From: Bradyrhizobium barranii subsp. apii
Lineage (GTDB): Bacteria > Pseudomonadota > Alphaproteobacteria > Rhizobiales > Xanthobacteraceae
Assembly: GCF_011516635.5 (NCBI RefSeq)
Contig: NZ_CP096255.1
Coordinates: 8,567,501 to 8,631,500, forward strand
Direction: 5' to 3'
Length of the DNA stretch: 64,000 nucleotides
Part shown: in pieces, positions 27,766-37,947 of the stretch
Layout: every line of letters begins with the position of its first letter
Numbering within the stretch: position 1 is the stretch's first letter
Notes under the pieces: generated by a model
What the model saw: only the letters and a program-made list of their open reading frames with translations
The model's database searches: none
What the model was told of the DNA's origin: nothing
Translations under genes and position numbers: made by a program

Positions 27766-28221
27766 TCACGGCTTCTCTGCTGTGTCAGGATCAGAAGTAA
27801 GGGACGCACTGGCGGTAGGGTTCCCTCCCCCCTTGCGGGGGAGGGTTAGGGAGAGGGGTGCCGCTTGCTCCGCAGCCTCGACAATGGAAAGAACAACCCC
27901 CTCGAGATTTTTCATCACGTCGTCATTGGTGAAACGCAGCACGCGATATCCGCGCGATGCGAACCATTGGTCGCGGCGTTCATCGTGCCGGACACGTTCT
28001 TCGAAGTCGTGACTCTCGCCATCGAGTTCAACGATCAGCTTGCAGGAATGGGCGACGAAATCTGCGATGTAGTGGCCCATGGGCGTCTGACGGCGAAAGG
28101 CAAGGCTCGCAAGACGGTCGGCCTTCAGGTAACGCCACAGCAACGCCTCCGCACGAGTCATCTCGCGCCTCAATCGTTTGGCGCGCGTTCTTTGTAACGG
28201 AGAGACCTCGTCGTGCGGCAT
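27766..28221 (-). CDS. DUF559 endonuclease-like protein
   Basis: A 151-residue protein of the DUF559 family, related to very-short-patch (Vsr) endonucleases and the PD-(D/E)XK fold. The core is LRREMTRAEALLWRYLK, the DF and ELDGESHD acidic pair in YIADFVAHSCKLIVELDGES, and RVLRFTNDDV. A nuclease role is inferred only. The start is ATG 28221, at the inner edge of one 58-base repeat. The last ~30 residues (PLSLTLPRKGGG) are read from an inverted copy of the GC-rich repeat, so the original C-terminus may be shorter. It interrupts ureB and ureC in the urease cluster and looks like an inserted gene. Confidence 0.8.
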   Translation of the reverse strand: MPHDEVSPLQRTRAKRLRREMTRAEALLWRYLKADRLASLAFRRQTPMGHYIADFVAHSCKLIVELDGESHDFEERVRHDERRDQWFASRGYRVLRFTNDDVMKNLEGVVLSIVEAAEQAAPLSLTLPRKGGGNPTASASLTSDPDTAEKP

Positions 28222-28222
28222 A

Positions 28223-28280
28223 CCCCTCTCCCCAACCCTCCCCCGCAAGGGGGGAGGGAGCCTGACCAATGTGCTCACCT
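28223..28280. repeat. 58-base direct repeat, copy 2
   Basis: Identical to 27699-27756 over 58 bases in the same orientation. It lies between ureB and the DUF559 gene, directly against the DUF559 start codon. Recombination between the copies would delete the DUF559 gene and rejoin ureB with the HD hydrolase and ureC. Confidence 0.9.
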
Positions 28281-28314
28281 CACTATGGATCACGCCACGC
28301 GCCTCAACTTACGC

Positions 28315-28620
28315 TCACAGCTTGCCCTGTATCTCGCCGCGAAAACCGTAGATGGTCTTCTTCCCCGCCACGGCGACGAGCTGGACGTCGCGGGTCTGGC
28401 CGGGTTCGAAGCGGACGGCGGTGCCGGCGGCGATGTCGAGGCGCATGCCGCGGGCTTTCTTGCGATCGAATTTCAGCGCCGGGTTGGTCTCGAAGAAGTG
28501 GTAGTGCGAGCCGACCTGGATCGGGCGGTCGCCGGTGTTGGCGACCGTCAGCGTCACGGTCTTGCGGCCGGAATTGAGCTCGATCTCGCCGTCCTGGATG
28601 AAGAGTTCGCCGGGGATCAT
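28315..28620 (-). CDS. ureB: Urease subunit beta
   Basis: A 101-residue subunit, the usual size for UreB in three-subunit ureases. It begins MIPGELFIQDGEIELNSGR and contains VGSHYHFFETNPAL, DRKKARGMRLDIAAGTAVRF and FEPGQTRDV, all typical. It packs against UreC in the trimer of heterotrimers. It starts 10 bases after ureA and is probably co-translated with it. Confidence 0.96.
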   Translation of the reverse strand: MIPGELFIQDGEIELNSGRKTVTLTVANTGDRPIQVGSHYHFFETNPALKFDRKKARGMRLDIAAGTAVRFEPGQTRDVQLVAVAGKKTIYGFRGEIQGKL

Positions 28621-28630
28621 GCTCTTGCTC

Positions 28631-28933
28631 CTACCTGATCGGCTCGTGCACGGTGACGAGCTTGGTGCCGTCCGGAAAGGTCGCCTCGACCTGGATGTCG
28701 TGGATCATTTCGGGAATGCCCGGCATCACCTGGTCGCGGGTGAGGACCTGCGCGCCGGATTGCATCAGCTCGGCGACGGTGCGGCCGTCGCGCGCGCCTT
28801 CGAGGATGAAGTCGGAGATGATCGCGATCGCCTCGGGATGGTTGAGCTTGACGCCGCGATCCAGCCGGCGGCGGGCGACGATCGCCGCCATCGAGATCAG
28901 GAGCTTGTCCTTTTCGCGGGGAGACAGGTTCAT
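28631..28933 (-). CDS. ureA: Urease subunit gamma
   Basis: A 100-residue subunit starting MNLSPREKDKLLISMAAIVA, with the family stretch LNHPEAIAIISDFILEGARD and GIPEMIHDIQVEATFPDGTK. It forms the corner contacts of the (UreABC)3 assembly. It follows ureD by 39 bases; CGGAAGAGATGC precedes the start. Confidence 0.96.
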   Translation of the reverse strand: MNLSPREKDKLLISMAAIVARRRLDRGVKLNHPEAIAIISDFILEGARDGRTVAELMQSGAQVLTRDQVMPGIPEMIHDIQVEATFPDGTKLVTVHEPIR

Positions 28934-28972
28934 GCAGCATCTCTTCCGTTCAATGCATCAATTCAGCAGCCA

Positions 28973-29803
28973 TCAACTCAGCCACAGCCGCGGCAGCGCC
29001 GCGCCGGTCCGCGCCAGCACCGCCATCATGTCGGCGCGCAAGCGCGCGGCATCTTGGGCACAGAACCGCGCCATTGCAAAGCCATTCCAGGCGGAGATTC
29101 CGACCTCGCCGGCGAACGACTCCGAGGCCTCGCGGATACGCTCGATCAGCGGCTCGTCGCCGGGAACGATCAGCGCCGTGCCGATCGCGGCACCGCCCTT
29201 GGCCACTGCCGATCGCCCAAGTTTTGCACCGATATTGCCGTCGAGCCTGACAGTTTCGGCGAACACCAGCTTGCCCCCACGACGCAGCCGCCAGCGATCA
29301 ATGAACTCGCCCTGCTCCATCCGCTCGCCCATGGCGGTGCGGCCGAACACGACGATCTCGCACAGCAGAAGCGAGGCGGCCTCGTCGAGCTCAATGTCGA
29401 AGCGACGATGGACCCGGGCACGATCGAACAGGATCGTCTCCTGGGGCAACCAGCCGAGATGCGCGCCTGCGGCGACCTTCAAGGCGATATTGAGCTGCGC
29501 CGCCGCCCCTGGCGCGCGATAGACCTTCTCGGCCGCCGCCGTGGTCAATGTCAGGCGTGCCCCCTGGCCTGCCGCGATCTCGATGTCAAAACTATCTCCG
29601 CCGGCAACGCCACCAGCCGTGTTGACGAACACGCCGGAGAGCCCCTCGCCCTCCGGCGAGGGAAAGCGCACGCGCAGGGAGCCGGACTCATGCAAGACGC
29701 CCCGCCGCGTCACGCCATCGCGGGCATGGACGTCGAAGCGCACCGCGCCGCGGGCGCGGTTCGCCTCGTATACCAAAGATGTCGTCAAAGCGTCGCTGCG
29801 CAT
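28973..29803 (-). CDS. ureD: Urease accessory protein UreD (UreH)
   Basis: A 276-residue scaffold that binds apo-urease and, with UreF and UreG, mediates nickel insertion through an internal tunnel. Family features are LRVRFPSPEGEGLSGVFVN, then TAGGVAGGDSF, AAEKVYRAPG and WLPQETILFDRARVHR. The start Met (MRSDALTTSLVYEANRARG) fits the usual N-terminus. It is 36 bases after urtE, linking the uptake and hydrolysis parts of the cluster. Confidence 0.94.
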   Translation of the reverse strand: MRSDALTTSLVYEANRARGAVRFDVHARDGVTRRGVLHESGSLRVRFPSPEGEGLSGVFVNTAGGVAGGDSFDIEIAAGQGARLTLTTAAAEKVYRAPGAAAQLNIALKVAAGAHLGWLPQETILFDRARVHRRFDIELDEAASLLLCEIVVFGRTAMGERMEQGEFIDRWRLRRGGKLVFAETVRLDGNIGAKLGRSAVAKGGAAIGTALIVPGDEPLIERIREASESFAGEVGISAWNGFAMARFCAQDAARLRADMMAVLARTGAALPRLWLS

Positions 29804-29839
29804 CCGTCTCCCCAGCCGGCCGCGGCAGAAATTTTCGGA

Positions 29840-30535
29840 TTACAGCGCCATCTGGCGGCTGATTTCGGCCGGATCGAGATTGGATCGGTCGCAGGAGAAT
29901 TTCACCGCGCCGCGATCCATCACGGCGAAACTGTCGCCGAGTTCGCAGGCAAAGTCGAGATATTGTTCGACCAGCACGATGGCGATGTTGCCGAGATTGC
30001 GCAGGTAGGAGATGGCACGGCCGATGTCCTTGATGATCGACGGCTGGATGCCCTCGGTCGGCTCGTCGAGCAGGAGCAGCTTTGGCCGCATCACCAGCGC
30101 ACGCCCGATCGCGAGCTGCTGCTGCTGGCCGCCGGAGAGGTCGCCGCCGCGCCGGCCGAGCATCGATTGCAGCACCGGGAACAGCGAGAACACGTCGTCC
30201 GGGATGTGCCTGTCCTCGCGCTTGAGCGGACCGAAGCCGGTCTTGAGGTTCTCCTCGACCGTCAGAAGAGGAAATATCTCGCGGCCCTGCGGCACGAAGC
30301 CGATGCCCTTGCGCGCCCGCTCATAGGGCTTCAGGCCCGTGATGTCGCTGCCGTCGAGCACGATCGCGCCGGAGGAGATCGGATACTGGCCGACCATAGC
30401 GCGCAACAGCGAGGTCTTGCCGACGCCGTTGCGCCCGAGCACGCAGGTGACCTTGCCGGGCTCTGCGGCGATGGAGACGCCGCGCAACGCCTGCGCCGCG
30501 CCGTAGAACAGGTTGATGTCCTTGACCTCAAGCAT
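29840..30535 (-). CDS. urtE: Urea ABC transporter ATPase UrtE
   Basis: A 231-residue LivF-type ABC ATPase. Walker A is GRNGVGKTS, the signature LSGGQQQQLAIGRAL, and Walker B LLLLDEPTEG. UrtE-type features are the N-terminus MLEVKDINLFYGAAQALRGV and EGIQPSIIKDIGRAI. It pairs with UrtD under the UrtBC permease. It starts 3 bases after urtD. Confidence 0.94.
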   Translation of the reverse strand: MLEVKDINLFYGAAQALRGVSIAAEPGKVTCVLGRNGVGKTSLLRAMVGQYPISSGAIVLDGSDITGLKPYERARKGIGFVPQGREIFPLLTVEENLKTGFGPLKREDRHIPDDVFSLFPVLQSMLGRRGGDLSGGQQQQLAIGRALVMRPKLLLLDEPTEGIQPSIIKDIGRAISYLRNLGNIAIVLVEQYLDFACELGDSFAVMDRGAVKFSCDRSNLDPAEISRQMAL

Positions 30536-30538
30536 CGC

Positions 30539-31300
30539 TCAGCGCCCCAGATAGACTTCGATGACCCGCTCGTTGGACGAGACCTGGTCGATGGTTCCTT
30601 CCGCAAGCACGGTGCCTTCATGCAGGCAGGTGACCTTGACGCCGAGCTCGCGCACGAACGTCATGTCGTGCTCGACGACCATCACGGTGTGAGTCTTGTT
30701 GATCTCTTTCAGCAGCTCGGCGGTAAGATGCGTCTCGACGTCGGTCATGCCCGCGACGGGCTCGTCGACGAGCAGCAGCTTCGGATCCTGCGCCAGCAGC
30801 ATGCCGATCTCGAGCCACTGCTTCTGGCCGTGGCTGAGGCTGCCAGCGAACCGGTTGCGGGCATCGGTGAGGCGGATCGTCTCCAGCACCTTGTCGATGC
30901 GCCCGGACTCCGCCCTGCTGCCGCGCCAGAACAGCGTGCCCTTGACGCTGTGGTCGACATTGAGCGCGAGCAGGAGGTTGTCCTGCACGGTCTGGCTCTC
31001 GAACACGGTCGGCTTCTGGAATTTCCGGCCGATGCCGAGCTCGGCGATGCGGGTCTCGTCCAGACGCGTCAAATCGGTGACGCCGTCGAACAGCACCGTG
31101 CCCTCGTCGGGCTTGGTCTTGCCAGTGATGATGTCCATCATCGTGGTCTTGCCGGCGCCGTTCGGGCCAATGATGGCGCGCATCTCGCCGGGCGCGAGCG
31201 TCAGCGACAGATTGTTGATGGCGTGGAAGCCGTCGAACGAGACGTGCACGCCGTCGAGATAGAGCATCGCGGAGGTCGCGCGGGTGTCCATGACGTTCAT
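30539..31300 (-). CDS. urtD: Urea ABC transporter ATPase UrtD
   Basis: A 253-residue LivG-type ABC ATPase with Walker A GPNGAGKTT, signature LSHGQKQWLEIGM (the SHGQKQWLEI form is specific to UrtD) and Walker B LLLVDEPVAGM. ATG 31300 is chosen; it lies 5 bases after the urtC stop, and a longer open frame upstream overlaps urtC without support. It works as the partner of UrtE. Confidence 0.94.
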   Translation of the reverse strand: MNVMDTRATSAMLYLDGVHVSFDGFHAINNLSLTLAPGEMRAIIGPNGAGKTTMMDIITGKTKPDEGTVLFDGVTDLTRLDETRIAELGIGRKFQKPTVFESQTVQDNLLLALNVDHSVKGTLFWRGSRAESGRIDKVLETIRLTDARNRFAGSLSHGQKQWLEIGMLLAQDPKLLLVDEPVAGMTDVETHLTAELLKEINKTHTVMVVEHDMTFVRELGVKVTCLHEGTVLAEGTIDQVSSNERVIEVYLGR

Positions 31301-31305
31301 TGCGC

Positions 31306-32472
31306 CTACTCCGCCATCTTGGGTTCGGTGACGCCATCTTCGGCCGCGGCGCTCGCGCTGGCTGCGGTGCGTTTTTCTTTTGACGACTCCCACCAGGCAT
31401 TGAAGGTGCCGACGATGCCCTTCGGCAGCAGCAGCGTCACCAGGATGAACAGCGCGCCCAGCATGAACAGCCAGTAGGGCGCGAGCATGCCCGAGGTGAA
31501 GAACGTTTTTGCGTAGTTGACGACGACGGCGCCGAGTGCCGCGCCGATCAGCGTACCGCGGCCGCCGACCGCAACCCAGATCACCGCCTCGATCGAATTG
31601 CCGGGCGCGAATTCGCTCGGGTTGATGATGCCGACCTGGGGCACGTAGAGCGCACCGGCAACGCCAGCCATGCAGGCCGACAACGTGAACACGAACAGCT
31701 TGTAGGATTCGACGCGGTAACCGAGGAACCGGCTGCGCGATTCAGCGTCGCGGATTGCGATCAGAACCTTACCGAGCTTGGAGGACACGACGGAGCGGCA
31801 GATCAGGAAGCTCAGGATCAGCGCCAGGCAGCTCAGCGCAAACAGCGCGGCGCGGGTGCCCTCGGCCTGCACGTTGAAGCCCAGGATGTCCTTGAAGTCG
31901 GTCAGGCCGTTGTTGCCGCCGAAGCCGAAATCATTGCGGAAGAAGGCCAGCAGCAGCGCATAGGTCATCGCCTGCGTGATGATCGACAGGTACACGCCGG
32001 TGACGCGGGAGCGGAAGGCCAGCCAGCCGAAGCAGAACGCAAGCAGGCCGGGCACGACCAGCACCATCAGCGCCGCGAACCAGAACATGTCGAAGCCGTA
32101 CCAGTACCAGGGCAGCTTCGAATAGTTCAGGAACACCATGAAGTCGGGCAGGATCGGGTTGCCGTAGACGCCGCGGGTGCCGATCTGCCGCATCAGGTAC
32201 ATGCCCATCGCGTAGCCGCCGAGCGCGAAGAAGGCGCCGTGGCCGAGCGAGAGGATGCCGCAATAGCCCCAGATCAGGTCGATCGAGAGCGCGAGGATCG
32301 CGTAGCAGACATATTTGCCCCAGAGCGCGACCAGATAGGTCGGTACCTGCAGGAACGAGCCCGCGGGCAGCAGCAGGTTGGAGAGCGGGATGAGGATGCC
32401 GCAGGCCGCGACGATGGCGAGAAAGATCGTCGCGCCGCGGTCCAGCGACCTGGTCAGCATGTGGGGGGTCAT
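31306..32472 (-). CDS. urtC: Urea ABC transporter permease UrtC
   Basis: A 388-residue inner-membrane permease of the LivM class with about ten membrane segments. Typical UrtC stretches are LIWGYCGILSLGHGAFFALG and GVAGALYVPQVGIINPSEF, with GGRGTLIGAALGAVVVN near the C-terminus. The start overlaps the urtB stop by four bases (ATGA), so both halves of the channel are translationally coupled. The last ~40 residues are hydrophilic and Ala/Glu-rich. Confidence 0.95.
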   Translation of the reverse strand: MTPHMLTRSLDRGATIFLAIVAACGILIPLSNLLLPAGSFLQVPTYLVALWGKYVCYAILALSIDLIWGYCGILSLGHGAFFALGGYAMGMYLMRQIGTRGVYGNPILPDFMVFLNYSKLPWYWYGFDMFWFAALMVLVVPGLLAFCFGWLAFRSRVTGVYLSIITQAMTYALLLAFFRNDFGFGGNNGLTDFKDILGFNVQAEGTRAALFALSCLALILSFLICRSVVSSKLGKVLIAIRDAESRSRFLGYRVESYKLFVFTLSACMAGVAGALYVPQVGIINPSEFAPGNSIEAVIWVAVGGRGTLIGAALGAVVVNYAKTFFTSGMLAPYWLFMLGALFILVTLLLPKGIVGTFNAWWESSKEKRTAASASAAAEDGVTEPKMAE

Positions 32473-34076
32473 GCTTCCACCGCACGGCCCTTGAGCGCGA
32501 ACAGGCCGCGCGGCCGCTTTTGAATGAACAGGATGATGAGAACGAGGATGGCGATCTTGCCGAGCACGGCGCCTGCGACCGGCTCCAGGAACTTGTTGGC
32601 GATGCCGAGCGTGAAGGCGCCGACCAGCGTGCCCCAGAGATTGCCGACGCCGCCGAACACAACGACCATGAAGCTGTCGATGATGTAGCTCTGGCCGAGA
32701 TTGGGGCTGACATTGTCGATCTGCGACAGCGCCACGCCGGCGATACCGGCAATGCCGGAGCCGAGGCCGAAGGTCAGCGCGTCGACGCGCGAGGTGGCGA
32801 TGCCCATCGAGGCCGCCATGCGGCGGTTCTGCGTCACCGCGCGCATCTCGAGACCAAGCGCCGTGTAGCGCAGCATCGCGAGCAAAATCGCGAATACCGC
32901 CAGCGTGAAGACGAGAATCCAGAGCCGGTTATAAGTGATGGTGATCTGGCCGAGCTCGAACGCGCCGCTCATCCAGGAGGGATTGCCGACCTCGCGATTG
33001 GTCGGGCCAAACATGGTGCGCACCGCCTGCTGCAGCACCAGCGACAGGCCCCAGGTCGCGAGCAGCGTTTCCAGCGGACGGCCATAGAGGAAACGGATGA
33101 TGCTGCGCTCGATCAGCACGCCGATGCCGCCGGCGACCAGGAAGGCGAGCGGCACGGCGATCAAGAGCGAATAATCGAAGAGCGCGGGATAGCGGGTGCG
33201 GATCACCTCCTGCACCACGAAGGTGGTGTAGGCGCCGATCATCACCATCTCGCCATGGGCCATGTTGATGACGCCCATCACGCCGAAGGTGATGGCGAGC
33301 CCGATCGCGGCGAGCAGCAGCACCGAGCCGAGCGAGAGGCCGTACCAGGCATTCTGCACCGTGGACCAGACCGCGAGCGAAGACTGGATCGAGCCGATCG
33401 CGCTCGCGGCCGCCTTGGTCACCGAGGCCGGCTGGTCGCCCATGCCGGTGAGCAGCGCCATCGCCTCCTGGTCGCCGCGCGCCTTGAGGGTCGCGACCGC
33501 CTCGAGCTTCTCGACCTCGGTGGCATCGGACTTGAACAGCAGGATCGCGGCGCGGGCATCGCCGAGTGCGGCCTTGACCGATTTGCTGGTTTCCTTGGCG
33601 AGCGCGGCATCGACCGGCTCGAGCGCGGTCTCCTCGTGCGACTTGAAGACGGATTGCGCCGCCTGGAGGCGCGTTCCGACATCCGGCGACTGGAGCGTCA
33701 GGCTGCCGATCGCAGCGTCGACGCTGCGGCGCAGGCGGTTGTTGAGGCGCACCGCGCTGGCGCTGTCGGGAACGCTGGCGACGGGCTCGCCGGTCGCAGC
33801 ATCGATCGACTTGCCGTCGGCACCGGTGACGTAAACCTTCTTGCTATCAGGGTCGGCCATGAGGCGACCGTCCTGGAGCGCGCTGATGATGGGGAAAGCC
33901 AGCTTGTTGCCGCTGCTCGCGACGACGCCGATCGCCTCATCGGTGTCGGAGAAATCGTCATTGGCGAATTTGGCGACCGCATCCTCGAACGGACCGGCAA
34001 AGGCCGGCAGTGCGAACGCGATCAGGAACAACGAGAGGACAAAGGTACAGAGACGAGAGGACAAATTGGTTGGCAC
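32469..34076 (-). CDS. urtB: Urea ABC transporter permease UrtB
   Basis: A 535-residue protein. A signal peptide (FVLSLFLIAFALPAFAG) and a ~200-residue periplasmic helical part come first. The LivH-type permease follows from about residue 240, with FGVMGVINMAHGEMVMIGAY and GSGIAGIAGVALSQIDNVSP. The long N-terminal part is normal for UrtB and absent from LivH. The start is GTG 34076, with only a weak ribosome site. A hairpin lies in the 82-base gap after urtA. Confidence 0.95.
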   Translation of the reverse strand: MPTNLSSRLCTFVLSLFLIAFALPAFAGPFEDAVAKFANDDFSDTDEAIGVVASSGNKLAFPIISALQDGRLMADPDSKKVYVTGADGKSIDAATGEPVASVPDSASAVRLNNRLRRSVDAAIGSLTLQSPDVGTRLQAAQSVFKSHEETALEPVDAALAKETSKSVKAALGDARAAILLFKSDATEVEKLEAVATLKARGDQEAMALLTGMGDQPASVTKAAASAIGSIQSSLAVWSTVQNAWYGLSLGSVLLLAAIGLAITFGVMGVINMAHGEMVMIGAYTTFVVQEVIRTRYPALFDYSLLIAVPLAFLVAGGIGVLIERSIIRFLYGRPLETLLATWGLSLVLQQAVRTMFGPTNREVGNPSWMSGAFELGQITITYNRLWILVFTLAVFAILLAMLRYTALGLEMRAVTQNRRMAASMGIATSRVDALTFGLGSGIAGIAGVALSQIDNVSPNLGQSYIIDSFMVVVFGGVGNLWGTLVGAFTLGIANKFLEPVAGAVLGKIAILVLIILFIQKRPRGLFALKGRAVEA

Positions 34077-34105
34077 TTTGAATCACCCCGGCAGAAGTGG
34101 GGAGA

Positions 34106-34125
34106 AGGCGGCGGAATAGCCGCCT
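34106..34125. promoter_or_regulatory. Hairpin between urtA and urtB
   Basis: AGGCGGC and GCCGCCT pair around a six-base loop in the urtA-urtB gap. There is no T-run, so it is more likely an mRNA-stabilising or partial-termination stem that lets the binding protein be made in excess over the permease. That role is inferred from similar binding-protein operons. Confidence 0.45.
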
Positions 34126-34158
34126 CCTCCCGTCGTGCAATGAACCGACAGATCGGGA

Positions 34159-35481
34159 TCAGGAGCCCGAGCCGAGGCACTTGTTGGTCTTGGTGTTGAA
34201 GTTGCCGCACTTCTTGCCGACCCAGTCGCCGACCAGGTCCTTGGAGCCATCGAGCTCCTTCGACCAGGCGTCGCCTGCGACAAGACCCGGAGTCTTCCAC
34301 ACCACGTCGAACTGGCCGTTGGCTTTGATTTCGCCAATGAACACCGGCTTGGTGATGTGATGGTTCGGAAGCATCTTGGAGGTGCCGCCGGTCAGGTTCT
34401 TGGCTTCGATGCCGGGCAGCGCGTCGATCACCTTGTCCGGATCGGTCGACTTCACCTTCTCGACCGCCTTGACCCACATGTCGAAACCGATGACGTGCGC
34501 TTCCATCGGATCGTTGGTCACGCGCTTCGGGTTCTTGGTGTAGGTCTGCCAGGCCTTGATGAACTTCTCGTTCTCGGGCGACTTGATCGACTGGAAGTAG
34601 TTCCAGGCGGCAAGATGACCGAGCAGCGGCTTGGTGTCGATGCCGGCGAGCTCTTCCTCACCCACCGAGAACGCGACCACCGGGATGTCCTTGGCCTTGA
34701 TGCCCTGGTTGCCGAGCTCCTTGTAGAAGGGAACGTTGGCGTCGCCGTTGATGGTCGAAACCACCGCGGTCTTCTTGCCGGCCGAGCCGAACTTCTTGAT
34801 GTCGGCCACGATCGTCTGCCAGTCGGAATGACCGAACGGCGTGTAGTTGATCATGATGTCTTCCTGGGCGACACCCTTCGACTTCAGGTAGGCCTCCAGG
34901 ATCTTGTTGGTGGTGCGCGGATAGACGTAGTCGGTGCCCGCGAGCACCCAGCGCTTCACCTTCTCGTCCTTCATCAGATAGTCGACGGCGGGGATCGCCT
35001 GCTGGTTCGGCGCAGCACCCGTGTAGAACACGTTGCGCTCGCTCTCCTCGCCCTCGTACTGCACGGGGTAGAACAGGATGCTGTTCAGCTCCTTGAAGAC
35101 CGGGAGCACGGACTTGCGCGACACCGAGGTCCAGCAGCCGAACACGACCGCGACCTTGTCCTTGGTGATCAGCTCGCGCGCCTTTTCGGCGAACAGCGGC
35201 CAGTTCGAGGCAGGATCGACCACGACGGCTTCGAGCTTCTTGCCGTTGACGCCGCCCTTCTTGTTCTGCTCGTCGATGAGGAAGAGGATGGTGTCCTTCA
35301 GCGTGGTTTCGCTGATGGCCATGGTGCCGGAGAGAGAATGAAGGACGCCGACCTTGATGGTGTCGTCCGCGGCCTTGGCGCCAGTCAATGAAGCCAGACC
35401 CATCATCAGTCCGGCGGTCGCGGCGAGAACGCCACGGCGGCTAAATGACGCCGCTATATCGTGAGTGGATTTGTTAAGCAT
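34159..35481 (-). CDS. urtA: Urea ABC transporter substrate-binding protein UrtA
   Basis: A 440-residue periplasmic binding protein of the LivJ class. The N-terminus has a twin-arginine-like signal (SRRGVLAATAGLMMG, ending GAKA, cleavage near residue 37). The mature part starts DDTIKVGVLHSLSGTMAISE, and the UrtA-type stretches FGCWTSVSRKSVLPVFKE and YPVQYEGEESERNVFYTG are present. It binds urea and hands it to UrtBC. ATG 35481 has GGGAGA upstream. The two terminal Cys (CGNF and NKCLG) are usual in UrtA. It heads the 13.5-kb urea cluster, behind a sigma-54-type promoter. Confidence 0.96.
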   Translation of the reverse strand: MLNKSTHDIAASFSRRGVLAATAGLMMGLASLTGAKAADDTIKVGVLHSLSGTMAISETTLKDTILFLIDEQNKKGGVNGKKLEAVVVDPASNWPLFAEKARELITKDKVAVVFGCWTSVSRKSVLPVFKELNSILFYPVQYEGEESERNVFYTGAAPNQQAIPAVDYLMKDEKVKRWVLAGTDYVYPRTTNKILEAYLKSKGVAQEDIMINYTPFGHSDWQTIVADIKKFGSAGKKTAVVSTINGDANVPFYKELGNQGIKAKDIPVVAFSVGEEELAGIDTKPLLGHLAAWNYFQSIKSPENEKFIKAWQTYTKNPKRVTNDPMEAHVIGFDMWVKAVEKVKSTDPDKVIDALPGIEAKNLTGGTSKMLPNHHITKPVFIGEIKANGQFDVVWKTPGLVAGDAWSKELDGSKDLVGDWVGKKCGNFNTKTNKCLGSGS

Positions 35482-35558
35482 GGATGTATCATCTCCCTGA
35501 CGCAGACGTGAAAAAGACGCTGCGAAACGGCCCCACGGCCGCCTGCGATTAATGGAAT

Positions 35559-35574
35559 CGCAAGAACCATGCCA
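35559..35574 (-). promoter_or_regulatory. Sigma-54 (RpoN) promoter for the urt-ure cluster
   Basis: On the minus strand the sequence is TGGCATGGTTCTTGCG, with GG (-24) and GC (-12) exactly ten bases apart, a near-consensus RpoN site. It lies ~78 bases before the urtA ATG, leaving a 5' leader of roughly 65 bases. urt operons are known to respond to nitrogen limitation via NtrC in other bacteria; I could not identify a clear NtrC site upstream. Confidence 0.75.
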
Positions 35575-35988
35575 TGGGCTGAGCACATGCCAACCTATTG
35601 GTCAGATTATATAATTTCGCTGCAATCCAACTTTCGCCGCAGTCCAATTGCCCAAATCTTGGGCGAGTAAAATGTATGCCAATGCGGCAGACAGGTTATT
35701 TTTTAAGCAAAACAGCAAACCTGTCTAAATTTCCGGCATAACTATTTCCGCACTGCAATCGCGGTTTGAGGCCGCGTTGCCTTGAAACCGCCCCCTGAAT
35801 GTTCCATATGGAGGTTCGAGACCTCTTGCGAATCAAGGGGGCGTAGCGAGCCGCGTGTTCTGAAGCCCTTTCCGGGCCTCTGGCTTGCCCCATCCCATCA
35901 AGCCATCCGACACCCCAAACACGCAGGTGTCCATTCGACACCCTTATTGCGCGTGCCCCGCTGATTGCGCCGGGCGCCCGCTTTCGAC
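35575..35988. other. Intergenic region between divergent urtA and DEAD-box helicase genes
   Basis: About 410 bases without a convincing gene. The left part is AT-richer than its surroundings (35600-35760), as expected for regulatory DNA. GAGGTTCGAGACCTC near 35812-35826 is a perfect palindrome around one central base and could be an operator or mRNA stem in the helicase leader. No ribosome site or conserved frame is seen. Confidence 0.5.
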
Positions 35989-37560
<1,572 letters not shown>

Positions 37561-37583
37561 CCGTCCACGACCTGGAGAAATTC

Positions 37584-37871
37584 ATGGCTAAGGAAGAGCT
37601 GATCCAGTTCGAAGGACTGGTCACCGAAATCCTCCCCGACGCGCGCTACCGCGTGCAGCTCGACGCCGGGCACGAGATCGTCGCCTACACCGCCGGCAAG
37701 ATGAAGAAGAACCGCATCAAGACGCTGGCGGGTGACCGCGTGACCGTGGAAATGTCGCCCTACGACCTCGAGAAGGGCCGGCTGATTTTCCGCCACAAGG
37801 ACGAACGTCCGAGCGGCGTGGGCGGGCCTCCCCGTCCCGGACAGCGCGGTGGCCAGTTCCGCCGCCGTTAA
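37584..37871 (+). CDS. infA: Translation initiation factor IF-1 (second-type, with C-terminal extension)
   Basis: A 95-residue S1/OB-fold protein starting MAKEELIQFEGLVTEILPDA, with YRVQLDAGHEIVAYTAGKMK, RIKTLAGDRVTVEMSPYDL and KGRLIF. It is longer than the usual 72-residue IF-1 by a basic, Gly/Pro/Arg-rich tail (GGPPRPGQRGGQFRRR), as seen in accessory copies near DEAD-box genes in rhizobia. CCTGGAGAAA precedes the start. It binds the 30S A site during initiation. Helicase, IF-1 and cold-shock protein in a row suggest a cold-adaptation translation set. Confidence 0.94.
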   Translation: MAKEELIQFEGLVTEILPDARYRVQLDAGHEIVAYTAGKMKKNRIKTLAGDRVTVEMSPYDLEKGRLIFRHKDERPSGVGGPPRPGQRGGQFRRR

Positions 37872-37920
37872 TCCGCTTCCAGCACATCGGTCGCGGAACT
37901 AAAATTCTGACCTGTATGCT

Positions 37921-37947
37921 GATCCGCCGTGTCGATCGCGGCGGATC
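37921..37947. promoter_or_regulatory. Perfect hairpin between infA and the cold-shock gene
   Basis: GATCCGCCG pairs with CGGCGGATC around a nine-base loop, 50 bases after infA. The bases after it on the plus strand are A rather than T, so it is a poor intrinsic terminator. It could end infA transcription inefficiently or lie in the long leader of the cold-shock gene. Confidence 0.4.

Noticed and set aside
28535..31477. 980-codon open frame on the plus strand opposite ureA, ureD, urtE and urtD
   Set aside because: It is antisense to five well-recognised genes and shows only the compositional pattern produced by high third-position GC; no domain is recognisable.
35696..35941. 81-codon minus-strand frame upstream of the helicase
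   Set aside because: No ribosome site or recognisable features; it lies in the regulatory region between divergent genes.
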